A stretch of DNA of 64,000 bases. Origin: Xyrauchen texanus. Taxonomy: Eukaryota > Chordata > Actinopteri > Cypriniformes > Catostomidae. How positions within the stretch are numbered: position 1 is the stretch's first letter; each line of letters starts with the position of its first letter. The stretch is from positions 1,514,566-1,578,565 of the forward strand of contig NC_068286.1 of NCBI RefSeq assembly GCF_025860055.1. Direction: 5' to 3'. A program made the position numbers and the translations under genes. Positions 1-11,340 of this stretch are shown here, piece by piece. The notes beneath the pieces were generated by a model, which worked only from the letters and a program-made list of their open reading frames with translations, did not search any database and was not told the DNA's origin.

Positions 1-130
1 TGCCCGTAAATGATCTCTCACTGTCGCACCACCATCCGCAGTCGGCCTTTATCCCTCTCGGAGGCTTCATTAGCCTGATAAGTGACCGGGTGTGTATAAT
101 CACGACCCCGCCCGCCCTCCGCCCTGTCAC
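1..130. mobile_element. Possible end of an LTR-type repeat (weak)
   Basis: GC-rich block ending near a gtcaca motif, unlike the AT-rich flank that follows. Its style (ctttatccctctcgg, then gaccgggtgtg) resembles fish LTR or DNA-element ends. No partner repeat lies in the window, so the family is not determined. Confidence 0.25.
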
Positions 131-261
131 ACACTCATATTTATATTATAGTAACTCTCAATCAAAATAATAACTGAGAGTTTTGGATCTTACCAGACAG
201 TTCTCTTTCAAGGATTGTTTCTGTTTTGGTGTCAGATGAGTTCATTTCTGAAAATACATGG

Positions 262-1895
262 TGAAATATTAAACAGTTCACCCCAAAATGAAAATCTGGT
301 CATCATACAACAAAAGTATTGGCATGGGAGATTTTCATTTCTGTAAATTCTGAATTTTTGTTGTTTGTTTTTTTCAACATTGCGTGGAAATCTGGAACAG
401 TGCCTAAGGAGTGGCAGAACGGGGTGGTGGTTCCCCTCTTCAAAAAGGGGGATCAGAGAGTGTGCGCCAACTACAGGGGTATCACACTTCTCAGCCTCCC
501 TGGTAAAGTTTACTCCAAGGTGCTGGAGAGGAGGGTTCGGCCGATTGTCGAACCTCAGATTGAAGAGGAACAATGCGGTTTTCATCCTGGCCGTGGAACG
601 ACGGACCAGATCTTTACTCTCGCAAGGATCCTGGAGGGGGCCTGGGAGTATGCCCATCCGGTCTACATGTGTTTTGTGGATCTGGAGAAGGCGTATGACC
701 GGGTCCCCCGGGAGAGACTGTGGGAGGTGCTGCGGGAGTACGGGGTGGGGGGGTCCCTTCTTAGGGCGATCCAATCCCTGTACGTCCAAAGCGAGGGCTG
801 TGTCCGGGTCCTCGGCACAAAGTCGAGTTCATTCCATGTGGGGGTTGGTCTCCGCCAAGGCTGCGCTTTGTCACCAATCCTGTTTGTGATATTCATGGAC
901 AGGATATCGAGGCGTAGTCGGGGTGGGGAAGGTGTGCGGTTCGGTGGGCTGGGGATCTCATCGCTGCTTTTTGCAGATGATGTTGTCTTCATGTCATCAT
1001 CGGTCCGTGACCTTCAGCTCTCACTGGATCGCTTGGCAGTCGAGTGTGAAGCAGCTGGGATGAGGATTAGCACCTCTAAATCTGAGGCCATGGTTCTCAG
1101 CAGGAAACCGATGGAGTGCGTACTCCAGGTAGGGAATGAGGTTTTGCCCCAAGTGAAGGAGTTCAAGTACCTCGGGGTCTTGTTCACGAGTGAGGGGACA
1201 ATGGAGCGGGAGGTTGGCCGGAGAATCGGGGCAGCAGGGGCGGTATTGCACTCGCTCTATCGCACCGTTGTCACGAAAAGAGAGCTGAGCCGAAAGGCAA
1301 AGCTCTCGATCTACCGGTCAATTTTTGTTCCTACCCTCACCTATGGTCATGAAGGTTGGGTCATGACCGAAAGAACTAGGTCGCGAGTACAAGCGGCCGA
1401 AATGGGCTTCCTCAGAAGGGTGGCGGGCTTCTCCCTTAGAGATAGGGTGAGGAGCTCAGTCATCCGTGAGGAGCTCGGAGTAGAGCCGCTGCTCCTTTGA
1501 GTTGAAAGGAGTCAGTTGAGGTGGTTTGGGCATCTGGTAAGGATGCCCCCTGGCCGCCTCCCTAGGGAGGTGTTTCAGGCACGTCCAGCTGGGAGGAGGC
1601 CTCGGGGAAGACCCAGGACTAGGTGGAGAGATTACATCTCCACACTGGCCTGGGAACGCCTCGGGGTCGCCCAGTCAGAGCTGGTTAATGTGGCTCGGGA
1701 TAGGGAAGTTTGGGGCCCCCTGCTGGAGCAGCTGCCCCCGTGACCCGACTTCGGATAAGCAGTTGAAGATGGATGGATGGATTTTTTTTGTGTTTCACAG
1801 AAGAGAGAAAGTCATACAGGTTTCAAACAACATAATGACAAGTAAATAATGACTGAATTTTCCTTTAGGATGAACTATTGCTTTAGGAACAGCAT
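262..1895. mobile_element. Fish foldback MITE split by a LINE insertion
   Basis: Two half-sites of a common fish inverted repeat flank the LINE. The left half (about 270-325) holds agttcaccccaaaatgaaaa and a tcatcat run. The right half (about 1813-1885) holds gtcatacaggtttcaaacaa, then agtaaataatgactgaattt and a degenerate aggatgaactat end. In intact copies these two halves form one short element, so the LINE inserted into it later. A further half-copy is at about 10285-10370, and short ends of the same repeat type (gttcacccaaaaat) occur near 43253, 45058 and 47270. Confidence 0.5.
375..1783 (+). pseudogene. 5'-truncated LINE reverse transcriptase
   Basis: A single reading frame carries the 3' half of a non-LTR retrotransposon ORF2. 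The fingers segment (SGTVPKEWQNGVVVPLFKKG) is near 395, the palm segments VDLEKAYDRVPRERLW and GLRQGCALSPILFVIFMD follow, the catalytic box is FADDVVFM at about 970, and the thumb plus C-terminal tail (RWFGHLVRMPPGRLPREVF) runs to a stop at 1741-1743. One in-frame TGA at 1498-1500 interrupts the frame and fits decay of a CGA arginine codon. The endonuclease domain is missing, so this is a 5'-truncated copy. The element ends in a short gatggatggatgg tail. It encodes no active enzyme. The clade was not resolved; an RTE- or Rex-like element is possible. Confidence 0.85.
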
Positions 1896-1899
1896 TAAG

Positions 1900-2279
1900 T
1901 GCAATGAAACACATCTTTCTTCCTGCCAGTGATGGATGAATGCATCGGGCATTTGCCCAGAGCCCTGATGATATTAACCACATCTATATTTTTTACAAAT
2001 GATTATTATTTTACACTAACAGAGCAGTGTGGACTGCCAAACACTTTGTCTTATGATTCATTTTTCACTCAATATTCATTTATAACTGCCAAATAAAAAT
2101 AAATAGGCCTTATGTTAGGGTCGAGAGACACTTTTTTGTTGAGAGGAAATAATTGCGCTATACAAGAGTGAAACAAGTGAAAATGAAGGTAAAACCCACA
2201 ATCAAATGCAACTATTTGAAGAAACAGAAGAAAGAAAAGAAACTTGCTTGCTGTAGTTGCTATAAAAAGTGAACTGGCA
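1900..2279. other. AT-rich spacer, no gene seen
   Basis: Between the foldback repeat and the polyadenylation end of the duplicated Ig unit. No coding exon, RNA gene or clear repeat was recognised. Confidence 0.6.
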
Positions 2280-5200
2280 AGAGAACCGCACTTTATTCAC
2301 GTCATGGAAAACCTTTCTTCAAATAAGACTTTTTGTTACTTCCTCTATTTTCTGTGGTTTTGAGCTGGTGTAAAACAACCCAGTTCATCTCAGATGCTTT
2401 GCTGAATCTGTTATCTTCTCCACAATGTGCTACATCAGTGTTGATGTTAACAAGACAAAGTATCACAAAAATACTAGCTTTTAACAACATAGCATAATAG
2501 CATAAAGTCTACTGGTACAAGTAAAAACGATGTCTTACCACTGCTGACATTTAGTTGAACTTGGGTCAATACGAAAGATCCAGATCTCTCCTCTCCACAC
2601 CAGTAAGTCCCAGAATCCTTCACACTCAGATCAGTGATGCTTACAGTAAAGACTCCATCAGAGGGTTTGACATTCAGAGAGAATCTGCCATTTGAACTTC
2701 TCGCTGATGTAACTTGAACTCCGTCTCTGACACAGTTGGAAGGCCGGTGTCCCTTACAGAAGAATTGCTCATGATGTGAAGAAGTCCTCATGTACTTACA
2801 GTTGATGGATGCTGATCCTCCGCTAGTCTGACTGTGAGTGACCACTAAACAGCAGGAACAACAGAAATGTTAATTCAATGAAAAGAGATCAACCATAAAT
2901 GAGAGAATGAGCTGAAGAAAAATACCATCTCGCATGACGATCATGAGTTCAGTGGAAATGTATTTCGGACTGTTTTGTACCTCACACCAGTATATCCCAG
3001 CATCCTCTGCTGTTAGATTAGTAATGGTCACCGTGAAGAGATTGTTTACGGCGTCATTTTTTAGTACAATTTTTGGTTTGCTAACATGATCTTCATCTGA
3101 TCGAATGATAATACGGGCATCTTCACTGGAACTCTTCCCTTTGCGAAGAAACTTCACTTCTCTTGTGTGGTTTGGATTGTAAGGACATCTGATATCAGCT
3201 GACTTTCCTTCATGTCCGATCACTGGGGGCACTTTTAGTCAAAGACAATACAAAATTATTGATATGCCATTATACATGCACATATACATTTTCTTCAATG
3301 TAAATATACTGATGACGGCTGACTTTTCCGTAAAGCTATCGAAGCTTTGCACTTTATCTGTTACAGCAATATTACGTTATGATTTTAGAGTAGGACTACG
3401 GTTGTAAACTGTCCCGTACAGGACACCTATTGTCCCATATTTAAGCAGCAAAACTTTCAGACAATGATCAGACATCAAAAATGTCCCGATTCGAAGGGAT
3501 TAAAGATGCAAAATGGTGTTTGGGTGACAAAAAGTTGGCATCCCTAAGTGGGGACTATACGTTTATCTGTTGAAAACAAACATTCATTTTGGTGCCACTA
3601 GAGGCACACCTTAAACCTTTCACCTTTAATTACAAAAGGTGTGTCCCAAACCTCACACTTCTGAACTATTTGACATCATTTTGTAATGGATGTAGTGCAA
3701 GTAGTATTTTTACCAGGTACAAAAAACAGTTCAAAGAACGAAAACTAAAACCAATAACTAGCTACATTTTTTAGCAGAACGTAACTGAAAATGGGAACTA
3801 AGCCATTTTCAGTTGTTCCGGAGTAAAAACATTATTTTTAAAGTCGGTTATAACAGTTTAACAGTTTATTTTTTTCATGAACCTAAAGGCAATGGGTTTA
3901 TCAAAGTACATTTTTGGAATTATCCGACTGTGTGTTGCCAGAATAATGTGCTTTGATCCTGAAGGAAACTGCTGCATCACACATTTCTTTGTCTAATTGG
4001 CCGTTGTGGATGAAGCATTCTGTGACGAGTGTGGAATAATGGACACTTCATGCACTCAACGGTCATAGCGGAAGGGGCGGAGTTAAATGACCGTGTTGCT
4101 GTACTGACAAATTAATTGTAATTAATGGTGAATTTGGCAACTAGCAAATTTTCTGTGAAGACAGTATTTTACAAATGTGAGTTCAATGCTTTACCATCAC
4201 TCAACGCTGTGCGAATACAAACGTTATTTGAGAAATAAGTATCGCAGGCTAAAGCTAGCGGCAACGCATCTTGTGTGTTTGAAACGTCGCTTTCGTCAAC
4301 TGAAATATGGCTCATGTTTCGGTGTAGTAAAAGACTGTTAGTGTTCAATTAGAGAACCGCACTTTATTCACGTCATGGAAAACCTTTCTTCAAATAAGAC
4401 TTTTTGTTACTTCCTCTATTTTCTGTGGTTTTGAGCTGGTGTAAAACAACCCAGTTCATCTCAGATGCTTTGCTGAATCTGTTATCTTCTCCACAATGTG
4501 CTACATCAGTGTTGATGTTAACAAGACAAAGTATCACAAAAATACTAGTTTTTAACAACATAGCATAATAGCATAAAGTCTACTGGTACAAGTAAAAACG
4601 ATGTCTTACCACTGCTGACATTTAGTTGAACTTGGGTCAATACGAAAGATCCAGATCTCTCCTCTCCACACCAGTAAGTCCCAGAATCCTTCACTCTCAG
4701 ATCAGTGATGCTTACAGTAAAGACTCCATCAGAGGGTTTGACATTCAGAGAGAATCTGCCATTTGAACTTCTCGCTGATGTAACTTGAACTCCGTCTCTG
4801 ACACAGTTGGAAGGCCGGTGTCCCTTACAGAAGAATTGCTCATGATGTGAAGAAGTCCTCATGTACTTACAGTTGATGGATGCTGATCCTCCGCTAGTCT
4901 GACTGTGAGTGACCACTAAACAGCAGGAACAACAGAAATGTTAATTCATTGAAAAGAGATCAACCATAAATGAGAGAATGAGCTGAAGAAAAATACCATC
5001 TCGCATGACGATCATGAGTTCAGTGGAAATGTATTTCGGACTGTTTTGTACCTCACACCAGTATATCCCAGCATCCTCTGCTGTTAGATTAGTAATGGTC
5101 AGCATGAAGAGATTGTTTACGGCGTCATTGTTTAGTACAATTTTTGGTTTGCTAACATGATCTTCATCTGATCGAATGATAATACGGGCATCTTCACTGG

Positions 5201-6163
5201 AACTCTTCCCTTTGCGAAGAAACTTCACTTCTCTTGTGTGGTTTGGATTGTAAGGACATCTGATATCAGCTGACTTTCCTTCATGTCCGATCACTGGGGG
5301 CACTTTTAGTCAAAGACAATACAAAATTATTGATATGCCATTATACATGCACATATACATTTTCTTCAATGTAAATATACTGATGACGGCTGACTTTTCC
5401 GTAAAGCTATCGAAGATTTGCTCTTTATCTGTTACAGCAATATTACGTTATGATTTTAGAGTAGGACTACGGTTGTACACTGTCCCGTACAGGACACCTA
5501 TTGTCCCATATTTAAGCAGCAAAACTTTCAGACAATGATCAGACATCAAAAATGTCCCGATTCGAAGGGATTAAAGATGCAAAATGATGTTTGCGTGACA
5601 AAAAGTTGGCAACCCTAAGTGGGGACTATACGTTTATCTGTTGAAAACAAACATTCATTTTGGTGCCACTAGAGGCACACCTTAAACCTTTCACCTTTAA
5701 TTACAAAAAAATTTCATGAACCTAAAGGCAATGGGTTTATCAAAGTACATTTTTGGAATTATCCGACTGTGTTGCCAGAATAATGTGCTTTGATCCTGAA
5801 GGAAACTGCTGCATCACACATTTCTTTGTCTAATTGGCCGTTGTGGATGAAGCATTCTGTGACGAGTGTGGAATAATGGGCACTTCATGCACTCAACGGT
5901 CATAGCGGAAGGGGCGGAGTTAAATGACCGTGATGCTGGACTGACAACATAATTGTAATTAATAGAGACAGTATTTTACAAATGTGAGTTGAATGCTTTA
6001 CCATCACTCAACACTGTGCTAATACAAACGTTATTTGAGAAATAAGTATCGCATGCTAAAGCTAGCGGCAACGCATCTTGTGTGTTTGAAACGTCGCTTT
6101 CGTCAACTGAAAAATGGCTCATGTTTCGGTGTAGTAAAAGACTGTTATTGTTCAATTAGAGAC
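2280..6163. repeat. Recent tandem duplication of the Ig 3' exon block
   Basis: Unit 1 is 2280-4350 and unit 2 is 4351 to about 6163. They match at a constant offset of 2071 bp across all three exons and the introns, with only scattered substitutions. Unit 2 lacks roughly 240 bp present in unit 1 (about 3640-3875) and a second stretch of about 30 bp. Both unit starts and the end of unit 2 share the bases agaga (2280, 4351 and about 6159), which suggests a microhomology-mediated junction. The near-identity of intronic sequence shows the event is young. Confidence 0.85.
2302..3231 (-). CDS. Duplicated Ig exon pair plus tail exon (CD300/pIgR-like)
   Basis: Three exons on the minus strand, 3231-2926, 2844-2539 and 2429-2302, all in phase 1, with no leader exon of their own. 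The first Ig domain begins PPVIGHEGKSADIRCPYNP and carries the DAGIYWCEV motif. The second begins VTHSQTSGGSASINCKYM and carries DSGTYWCGEE. The last exon encodes a hydrophilic tail ending KKSYLKKGFP and is followed by AATAAA. The copy differs from the upstream unit by only a handful of residues. No signal peptide or promoter lies between the units. It could serve as an alternative 3' end, spliced in phase from the exon ending at 4610, or be a leaderless duplicate that is not expressed. The sequence cannot decide between these. Confidence 0.6.
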
Positions 6164-8073
6164 GTTGCTACACTCCAAAAATGTATTCTCTAGAATCCGA
6201 GTGTATAGTGCATCATTCAGTGTATGTTTACTTACTAGATATATTGAGTTCCAGTTTAGATATCATGGGGATGAACGTAAAGTATTCTCCACTGGTTTCT
6301 GTGCCACACCAGTAAACTCCAGCATCTCTCAGTGTCAGATTACTGATGCTCACAGTAAAAACTCTTTCTGATCTCTCAGAAAACCAACAACGTTTCTTTT
6401 CTAATGAACAGATGTCTTTACATTCGAAAGAGAAATCTTTGAATTTGCAGATGTGTTTGTCAGCATTGTTGTGTTTCTCAGAGTAACTGCAGGTGAGATT
6501 AACACTTTCTCCAATATAAGCAGTTATTGGTCTTGATGCACTAATATTATTAGCTATAAAAAGACATTGAACATGATAATGAAAATGCAAAGCAAATATC
6601 TAAACTTTTGACTAATTTTTACTGCTGAATCATTTAGAATAGTCCAAATACAGTAGAAGCTAATCGTACAGAAGTTATTTACCTGGATTTACTCTCAATT
6701 TGACTTCAGTGAAAAGATCACCATAGTGAGGGATTTCCACTCCACACCTGTATGTCTCATCATTAGCTGCAGTTAATGGCTTTATAAAAACCCTTATGAA
6801 TCCTTCACTTGTATCGTCATACAGGAATATATTGCCAAATCCCTCCCAACTGTTCTGAGAATTAGCGAATGTCTTTTGTGAATCCACTGCTGCTTTCTGG
6901 ATGAATTTCGGGTTTTCTTTATATTGTGGAGGAAACGCACACTTGATGAAGACAGATTCACTTGAGCGGGCCTGAACCATGACTGAGGTTATTTGATCTA
7001 CAAAAAATTAATATATATATATAGTGTAATATATATATACATGAGCTGTATAGATGAACAGTACCACCACATGCCAAAAATACAATGAAACATACAGTTT
7101 AATGTTCAATTAATGTTCAGTTCTCACCAGAAACCTTTAAATGGATCTCTTTAATGAAGGATATGTGAGTTATTGATGCTTGTGAACGTTGATTCTTTGA
7201 TTGGTGTCTCTCCACTCCAAATAAATAAGTCCCACTGTCATTTACAGTTAGATTTCTAATGGTCACCTTAAAGTAATCTACACGACCGTCATCCAGAGAG
7301 AATTTCGCCAGCTCGTTGGATGAATGTGAAGTATTCGACACATGGACAGGACCTCTGTCCAGTCTGTAGAAGACTTTAGTGAGATTCGTTTTAATACAAT
7401 GTGGATATTCACAGTTGAAAGTCACAGTTTGCCCAAGATAACCAGTCAGAAAAACAGACGTCATACAACAAGAATCTGAAAAATATTTCAAGAAAGTTTT
7501 GTGAAACATGCTGAAATCTTTTCTAATTATTGAGGTTGTAAGTTGATAACTTGGCATACATACTCAGCTTTAACTCAACATTACGACTCCATGACTGGTG
7601 CTGTCCACACGTGTATTTCCCCTCATCCTCTTTACTCAAGTTCCTGATAAACACTCTGAAGAATCCGCCATTTTTCTCATCATACAGAGACCATCTCCCT
7701 TTATGAACCCATTCATCCTGAACATCAGTTCTTCCAGCCTCTGTACTGGTGTTGTTTCTATAAAAGTACTTTACGTTTTGCTGACCATGAAAATTATTGT
7801 TCTTTTTGTACATGCACTTAAAGATAACACTCCCTCCAATGCATCCATTGACTTCGAAACAAAGTACCTGACCTGCAAACAAAGGTTTGGTTTTTAAGTC
7901 AAGAATCTGCTCTGGGTGATTTTCATTATCAGTTACAGTTCATGATGGCTGTTTCTAGTTTCACCATGACACATTCAACAAAGAGACTCCATTGCATAAA
8001 CACGATTAGAGAAACCACTGAAGAACTGACCTGAGATCAGGCAGAAGATGATGGTGGTGATGAAAGTTCTCAT
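4373..8073 (-). CDS. CD300/pIgR-like receptor, six Ig domains
   Basis: Predicted secreted or lumenal immunoglobulin-superfamily protein of about 690 residues. Exons (minus): 8073-8031 leader, 7872-7564, 7475-7128, 6997-6683, 6553-6236, 5302-4997, 4915-4610, and terminal 4500-4373. All junctions are GT-AG and phase 1, as is usual for Ig exons, and the frame stays open throughout. The leader reads MRTFITTIIFCLIS. Each Ig exon encodes one V-type domain of 102-116 residues, with an early Cys and usually a late D-(S/A)-G-x-Y-W-C motif plus an extra Cys pair typical of the CMRF35/CD300/pIgR family. Domain 2 has YLFG in place of YWCG, so it lacks its second canonical Cys. The terminal exon has no transmembrane helix or ITIM. 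Reading through the 4610 donor would instead add a short hydrophobic tail (TSFLLVPVDFMLLCYVV) before a stop, so a membrane-attached isoform is possible. Family assignment is good; the exact orthologue is unknown. Confidence 0.75.
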
Positions 8074-8200
8074 TCTAGACTAACTTCAGTCTTGAAGATT
8101 ACCAGAGAAACAGAGTGCTATTAGATCACTATCATTATCAGTTAAAGAACATATGTCTCTCTCTCTCTCTCTCTTTCTCTGAGTGTGTCCTTTTCTGCCT

Positions 8201-8214
8201 CACTTCCTTTTTCT
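8201..8214 (-). promoter_or_regulatory. Candidate ETS/PU.1 site upstream of the Ig gene
   Basis: The minus strand reads GAAAAAGGAAGTGA about 130 bp upstream of the leader ATG. This matches the purine-rich PU.1/ETS core (AAAxxGGAAGT) common in TATA-less myeloid promoters. A CT-repeat lies between it and the ATG. No TATA box was seen. Inference from the motif only. Confidence 0.35.
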
Positions 8215-8219
8215 CTGAA

Positions 8220-8632
8220 CTGTGAGAAACAGTTTTCTTCTCAGATACTAACTGCACTGCTAACCAAATGGTGATTCTGTGTGAATAAGACACCATAAAT
8301 GTTAAAACATACTACGAGTTTGGCTCTTTACTGCCACCTGCTGCCAATCAAACACAAGCACTGATCGTTATTAAATATGTCACTGCTCCATATTAGTGTT
8401 TGTTTAACCTCACTCAGAAATCAGAATCAGTGCTGTGTCTGAGGTATTCATATGCATTTCTTCCCTTTGTTCTAATGTATCTGGATTATTCTATATGAGA
8501 GGGTGCGTGCTGAATGCCGTGCATTATTGGTGGACAGCACAACTCTACACTAGTATTGAATGACAATTTATAACATTCAAAATGTCTCAAAATCATCTCT
8601 AAACTACATACACAATGTGCATTGTGACTGAA
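8220..8632. other. Spacer upstream of the Ig gene
   Basis: No coding exon recognised. It probably contains the upstream promoter of the Ig gene transcribed leftward. Confidence 0.5.
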
Positions 8633-9150
8633 ACAAATCAAATCAAATCACTTTATTGTCACACTACTGTGTACACAAGTGCAACAGTAGGTGAAAGTCT
8701 TGTGTGCAGTTATGAATAACATAGCAGTACCAATTACAATAGACAACATATTTACACAACACAATTTACATAACAAATGTACACATACTTACACAACACA
8801 ATATATAATGTACAGTAAACAATACACACAATATAGAATACACATACAATACAAATGAAAAAATAAGGGTAAGGGTAGATAAAAATACAGTCAGTCGTTG
8901 AATTGGGGAGAATATATTTGACAGTCCAGTGTGTGATACAAGACGATGATTAATAAAGTGCAGTGCTGATTGTTGATCGTGAGAGATCAAGAGGGTCTGC
9001 AACAGGGCGTGCATCAGTTACAGAATTTAACGTGGGAGTAAAATACTCAACTGATGCAGATTGATAGATGCGGAGAGCCCGTCTGTGTCTGCGATGGTGC
9101 GAGGAACCGGAGACCAGGAAAAGAATAATGTTCAGTGAAAAGTCAAAAGA
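8633..9150 (-). mobile_element. LINE 3' tail (L2/CR1 type)
   Basis: On the minus strand the block ends with gtgacaataaagtgatttga followed by repeated atttg units. This is the characteristic 3' terminus of fish L2/CR1-like LINEs. The upstream part is non-coding 3' UTR-like sequence rich in tgtgta runs. No reverse transcriptase remains, so it is a strongly 5'-truncated copy. The right boundary is approximate. Confidence 0.55.
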
Positions 9151-9159
9151 AGATCGCAA

Positions 9160-9860
9160 TGAACGTAAATGTAACTATCAGATATCGTTAATAAATCACA
9201 GGAGCTCGTTGCGTGGGAATTTTTTTGCCCCCATATTTTGAAATTCTGGGATATTTTTGAGTCCCTGTTCATTTCCGACACTATTGTCATTGTATCTTTC
9301 GAAGGTATTTAAAAAGTTTGTTTTAGACATATATGTCAAACTACATTGTGTTAATGTTTGACTCCATTAAACCTTTGCCTACCTTAAAAACATGTGAAGT
9401 TTGATCAGTGGTTAAACGTGTTCAGATGGTTCCCTCACGTACTGTAACCAATATTTGTTACTTTCCACCTCAGTACATGACATGAACCGCATTTCTTCAT
9501 TCGTTCTGACAGATATGATCTGTGAAGAGATTTAAGGGTGCCTTAAGTTAAGAAGTTAAACTGCAGCACATATTTACATTTATTTATACGTACAGAAGAT
9601 GTTACAGGATTGTCTGAGCTGAGGGGTGAACAGCACGACACGGCCGTTTTCACAATGCAGGCAAAAAGCCGCTACGGTGACATTTTCATCATGAGACTGA
9701 CCTGCGAAAGTATTTGATAGAAATCTGAATGCGCAGGAAAACCTTCTCCAGGTAATAGAGGTGGCTTGGGAGAACATTGTTTTGGAGTCTTAGCTGCACA
9801 GTAACATAATTTATCATAGGCTATATTCAGGATTTATTTTTGTTTACATTTTTTATTACA
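9160..9860. other. Intergenic spacer, nothing recognised
   Basis: No supported gene, RNA or repeat was identified here. Confidence 0.5.
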
Positions 9861-9862
9861 GG

Positions 9863-10165
9863 GGGTCTGAGTATCTCAGCGAGTATTGACTCTAACTACC
9901 ACCCCTGGAGTCAAGAGTTTGAATCCAGGTCTTGCTGAGTAACTCCAGTCAGGTCTCCTTAGCAACCAAATTGGCACAGTTGCTAGGGAGGGCAGAGTCA
10001 CATGGGGTAACCTCCTCGTGGTCACTATGATGTGGTTCTTGCTCTCAGTGGGGGGTGTGGATGCCCACAGTATTCTCAGCGGCATCCAGGCACAACTCAC
10101 CCCACAAAGAGCGAGAACCACATTATAGTGACCTCAAGGAGGTTACCCCATGGTACCCCAGGAAA
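9863..10165 (+). mobile_element. tRNA-derived SINE with internal palindrome
   Basis: The head at about 9865-9935 resembles a tRNA gene: an A-box-like segment (gtatctcagcgagtattga) and, about 35 bp on, a B-box-like gagtttgaatccagg. The body contains a pair of arms in inverted orientation, about 10000-10042 and 10106-10150. Each has a ggtaacctcct-type core next to a gtggttc/gaaccac end, so the body can fold into a long hairpin. A partial copy of the same body lies at 26745-26870. Confidence 0.5.
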
Positions 10166-10284
10166 CATGCTCAACAAGCCACGTGATATTGATATATAAC
10201 TGATATTCGTCCTCCCACACCTGGATTGAGGCGAGTTACTATGCCACCACGAGGACATCCACATTATAACAGTGTTTCATGGAT

Positions 10285-10370
10285 GAAAAAGTCATACTGG
10301 TTTTGAATGACAAGGGTGAGTAAATGATGACAGAAATGTTAATTTTTAGGTAAACTATTATATAATTACA
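10285..10370 (+). mobile_element. Half of the fish foldback repeat
   Basis: Contains gtcatactggttttgaatga, then gggtgagtaaatgatgacag and a taggtaaactat end. It matches the right half of the element split by the LINE near 1.8 kb. Confidence 0.5.
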
Positions 10371-10875
10371 TTGCTCAATCTTTAACTACTTTGTACTTAA
10401 GCATTTGATACAATGTACTTACATTTAAAGTACCTACATTTAATTACATCAGTAGTTACACTGTTACCTCACCCCTAATCCTAAACCTAACGTTGACCCT
10501 TAACTTACCAATACCTCAACCTCAGTAGCAGAAAAGTTCCCTCAGACCCCACTGCTTCGGCTGTCTCTGGGCCCACAGTGCAGTTTTGTAGAGACTTTTT
10601 TGATTGTTTAGGGTTTATTTTTGGTTCTTCTGCAAACTTGGAAATAAAAAAAAGTGCAATGTGCAAATGTGAGTGTATATCGTGATAAATATCGATCAAT
10701 ATGAAAAAGAATATTGTGCTAATATATTTTGCCATATTGCCCAGTCCTAGTTTACACAAAGTGTGTCGAATGTGTTCCAGATGTTTCTGTCTTGTTTTTG
10801 TGTCTGCCTTTTTACATTTCTGACTTTATTTATTTATATACAAATATTATTGAAAAAATATAAACACATTTTGTT
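10371..10875. other. Spacer downstream of SAMHD1-like A
   Basis: No gene recognised. It lies between a foldback repeat and the polyadenylation signal of gene A. Confidence 0.5.
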
Positions 10876-10891
10876 GAGTGATGGATGAAGC

Positions 10892-10897
10892 TTTATT
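10892..10897 (-). terminator. Polyadenylation signal of SAMHD1-like A
   Basis: AATAAA on the minus strand, in the context GAAATAAAGCTTCATC, about 450 bp beyond the relic 3' exon at 11346. It is the best candidate for the 3' end of the gene A transcript. Confidence 0.5.
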
Positions 10898-11340
10898 TCA
10901 TTTCACTGTGACTAAAACCCTTTAAAGACATTTAATAGCCAAATGAGAAGAAAACAACCACCAACAGAAAAGGAATGTTTTACTTTCCCTCAAATCACAG
11001 ACTTTCATTTCTTTTCATAGAACAGGACAGGAAATAGGTGCAGTTTCTTTTTTTAAATCCCAAGATATCACACAGTACTATTCGAAAAACACACCTGAGC
11101 CCAACATTATTCCCTATTATATAAATCAAGCATTAAACACACTTTACTAAAGCTGTGCTGATATGATGATACATCTACAGTATATTCTAATGAACCCAAT
11201 CCAATCTATTCATCTTAAAACACACATCTAAGATATGTGGTGTTAGCACTAGTGTGTCTTTCATTCAGTTGCTTCTTCAAATGAATATTTCTATCATGAG
11301 GATGCCGATCTTCACATTAGGAGTTTTGCTCTTCTGGGGA

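Noticed and set aside
9865..9935. Possible functional tRNA gene
   Set aside because: Only A- and B-box similarity remains; acceptor-stem pairing is poor and the sequence continues into a SINE body.
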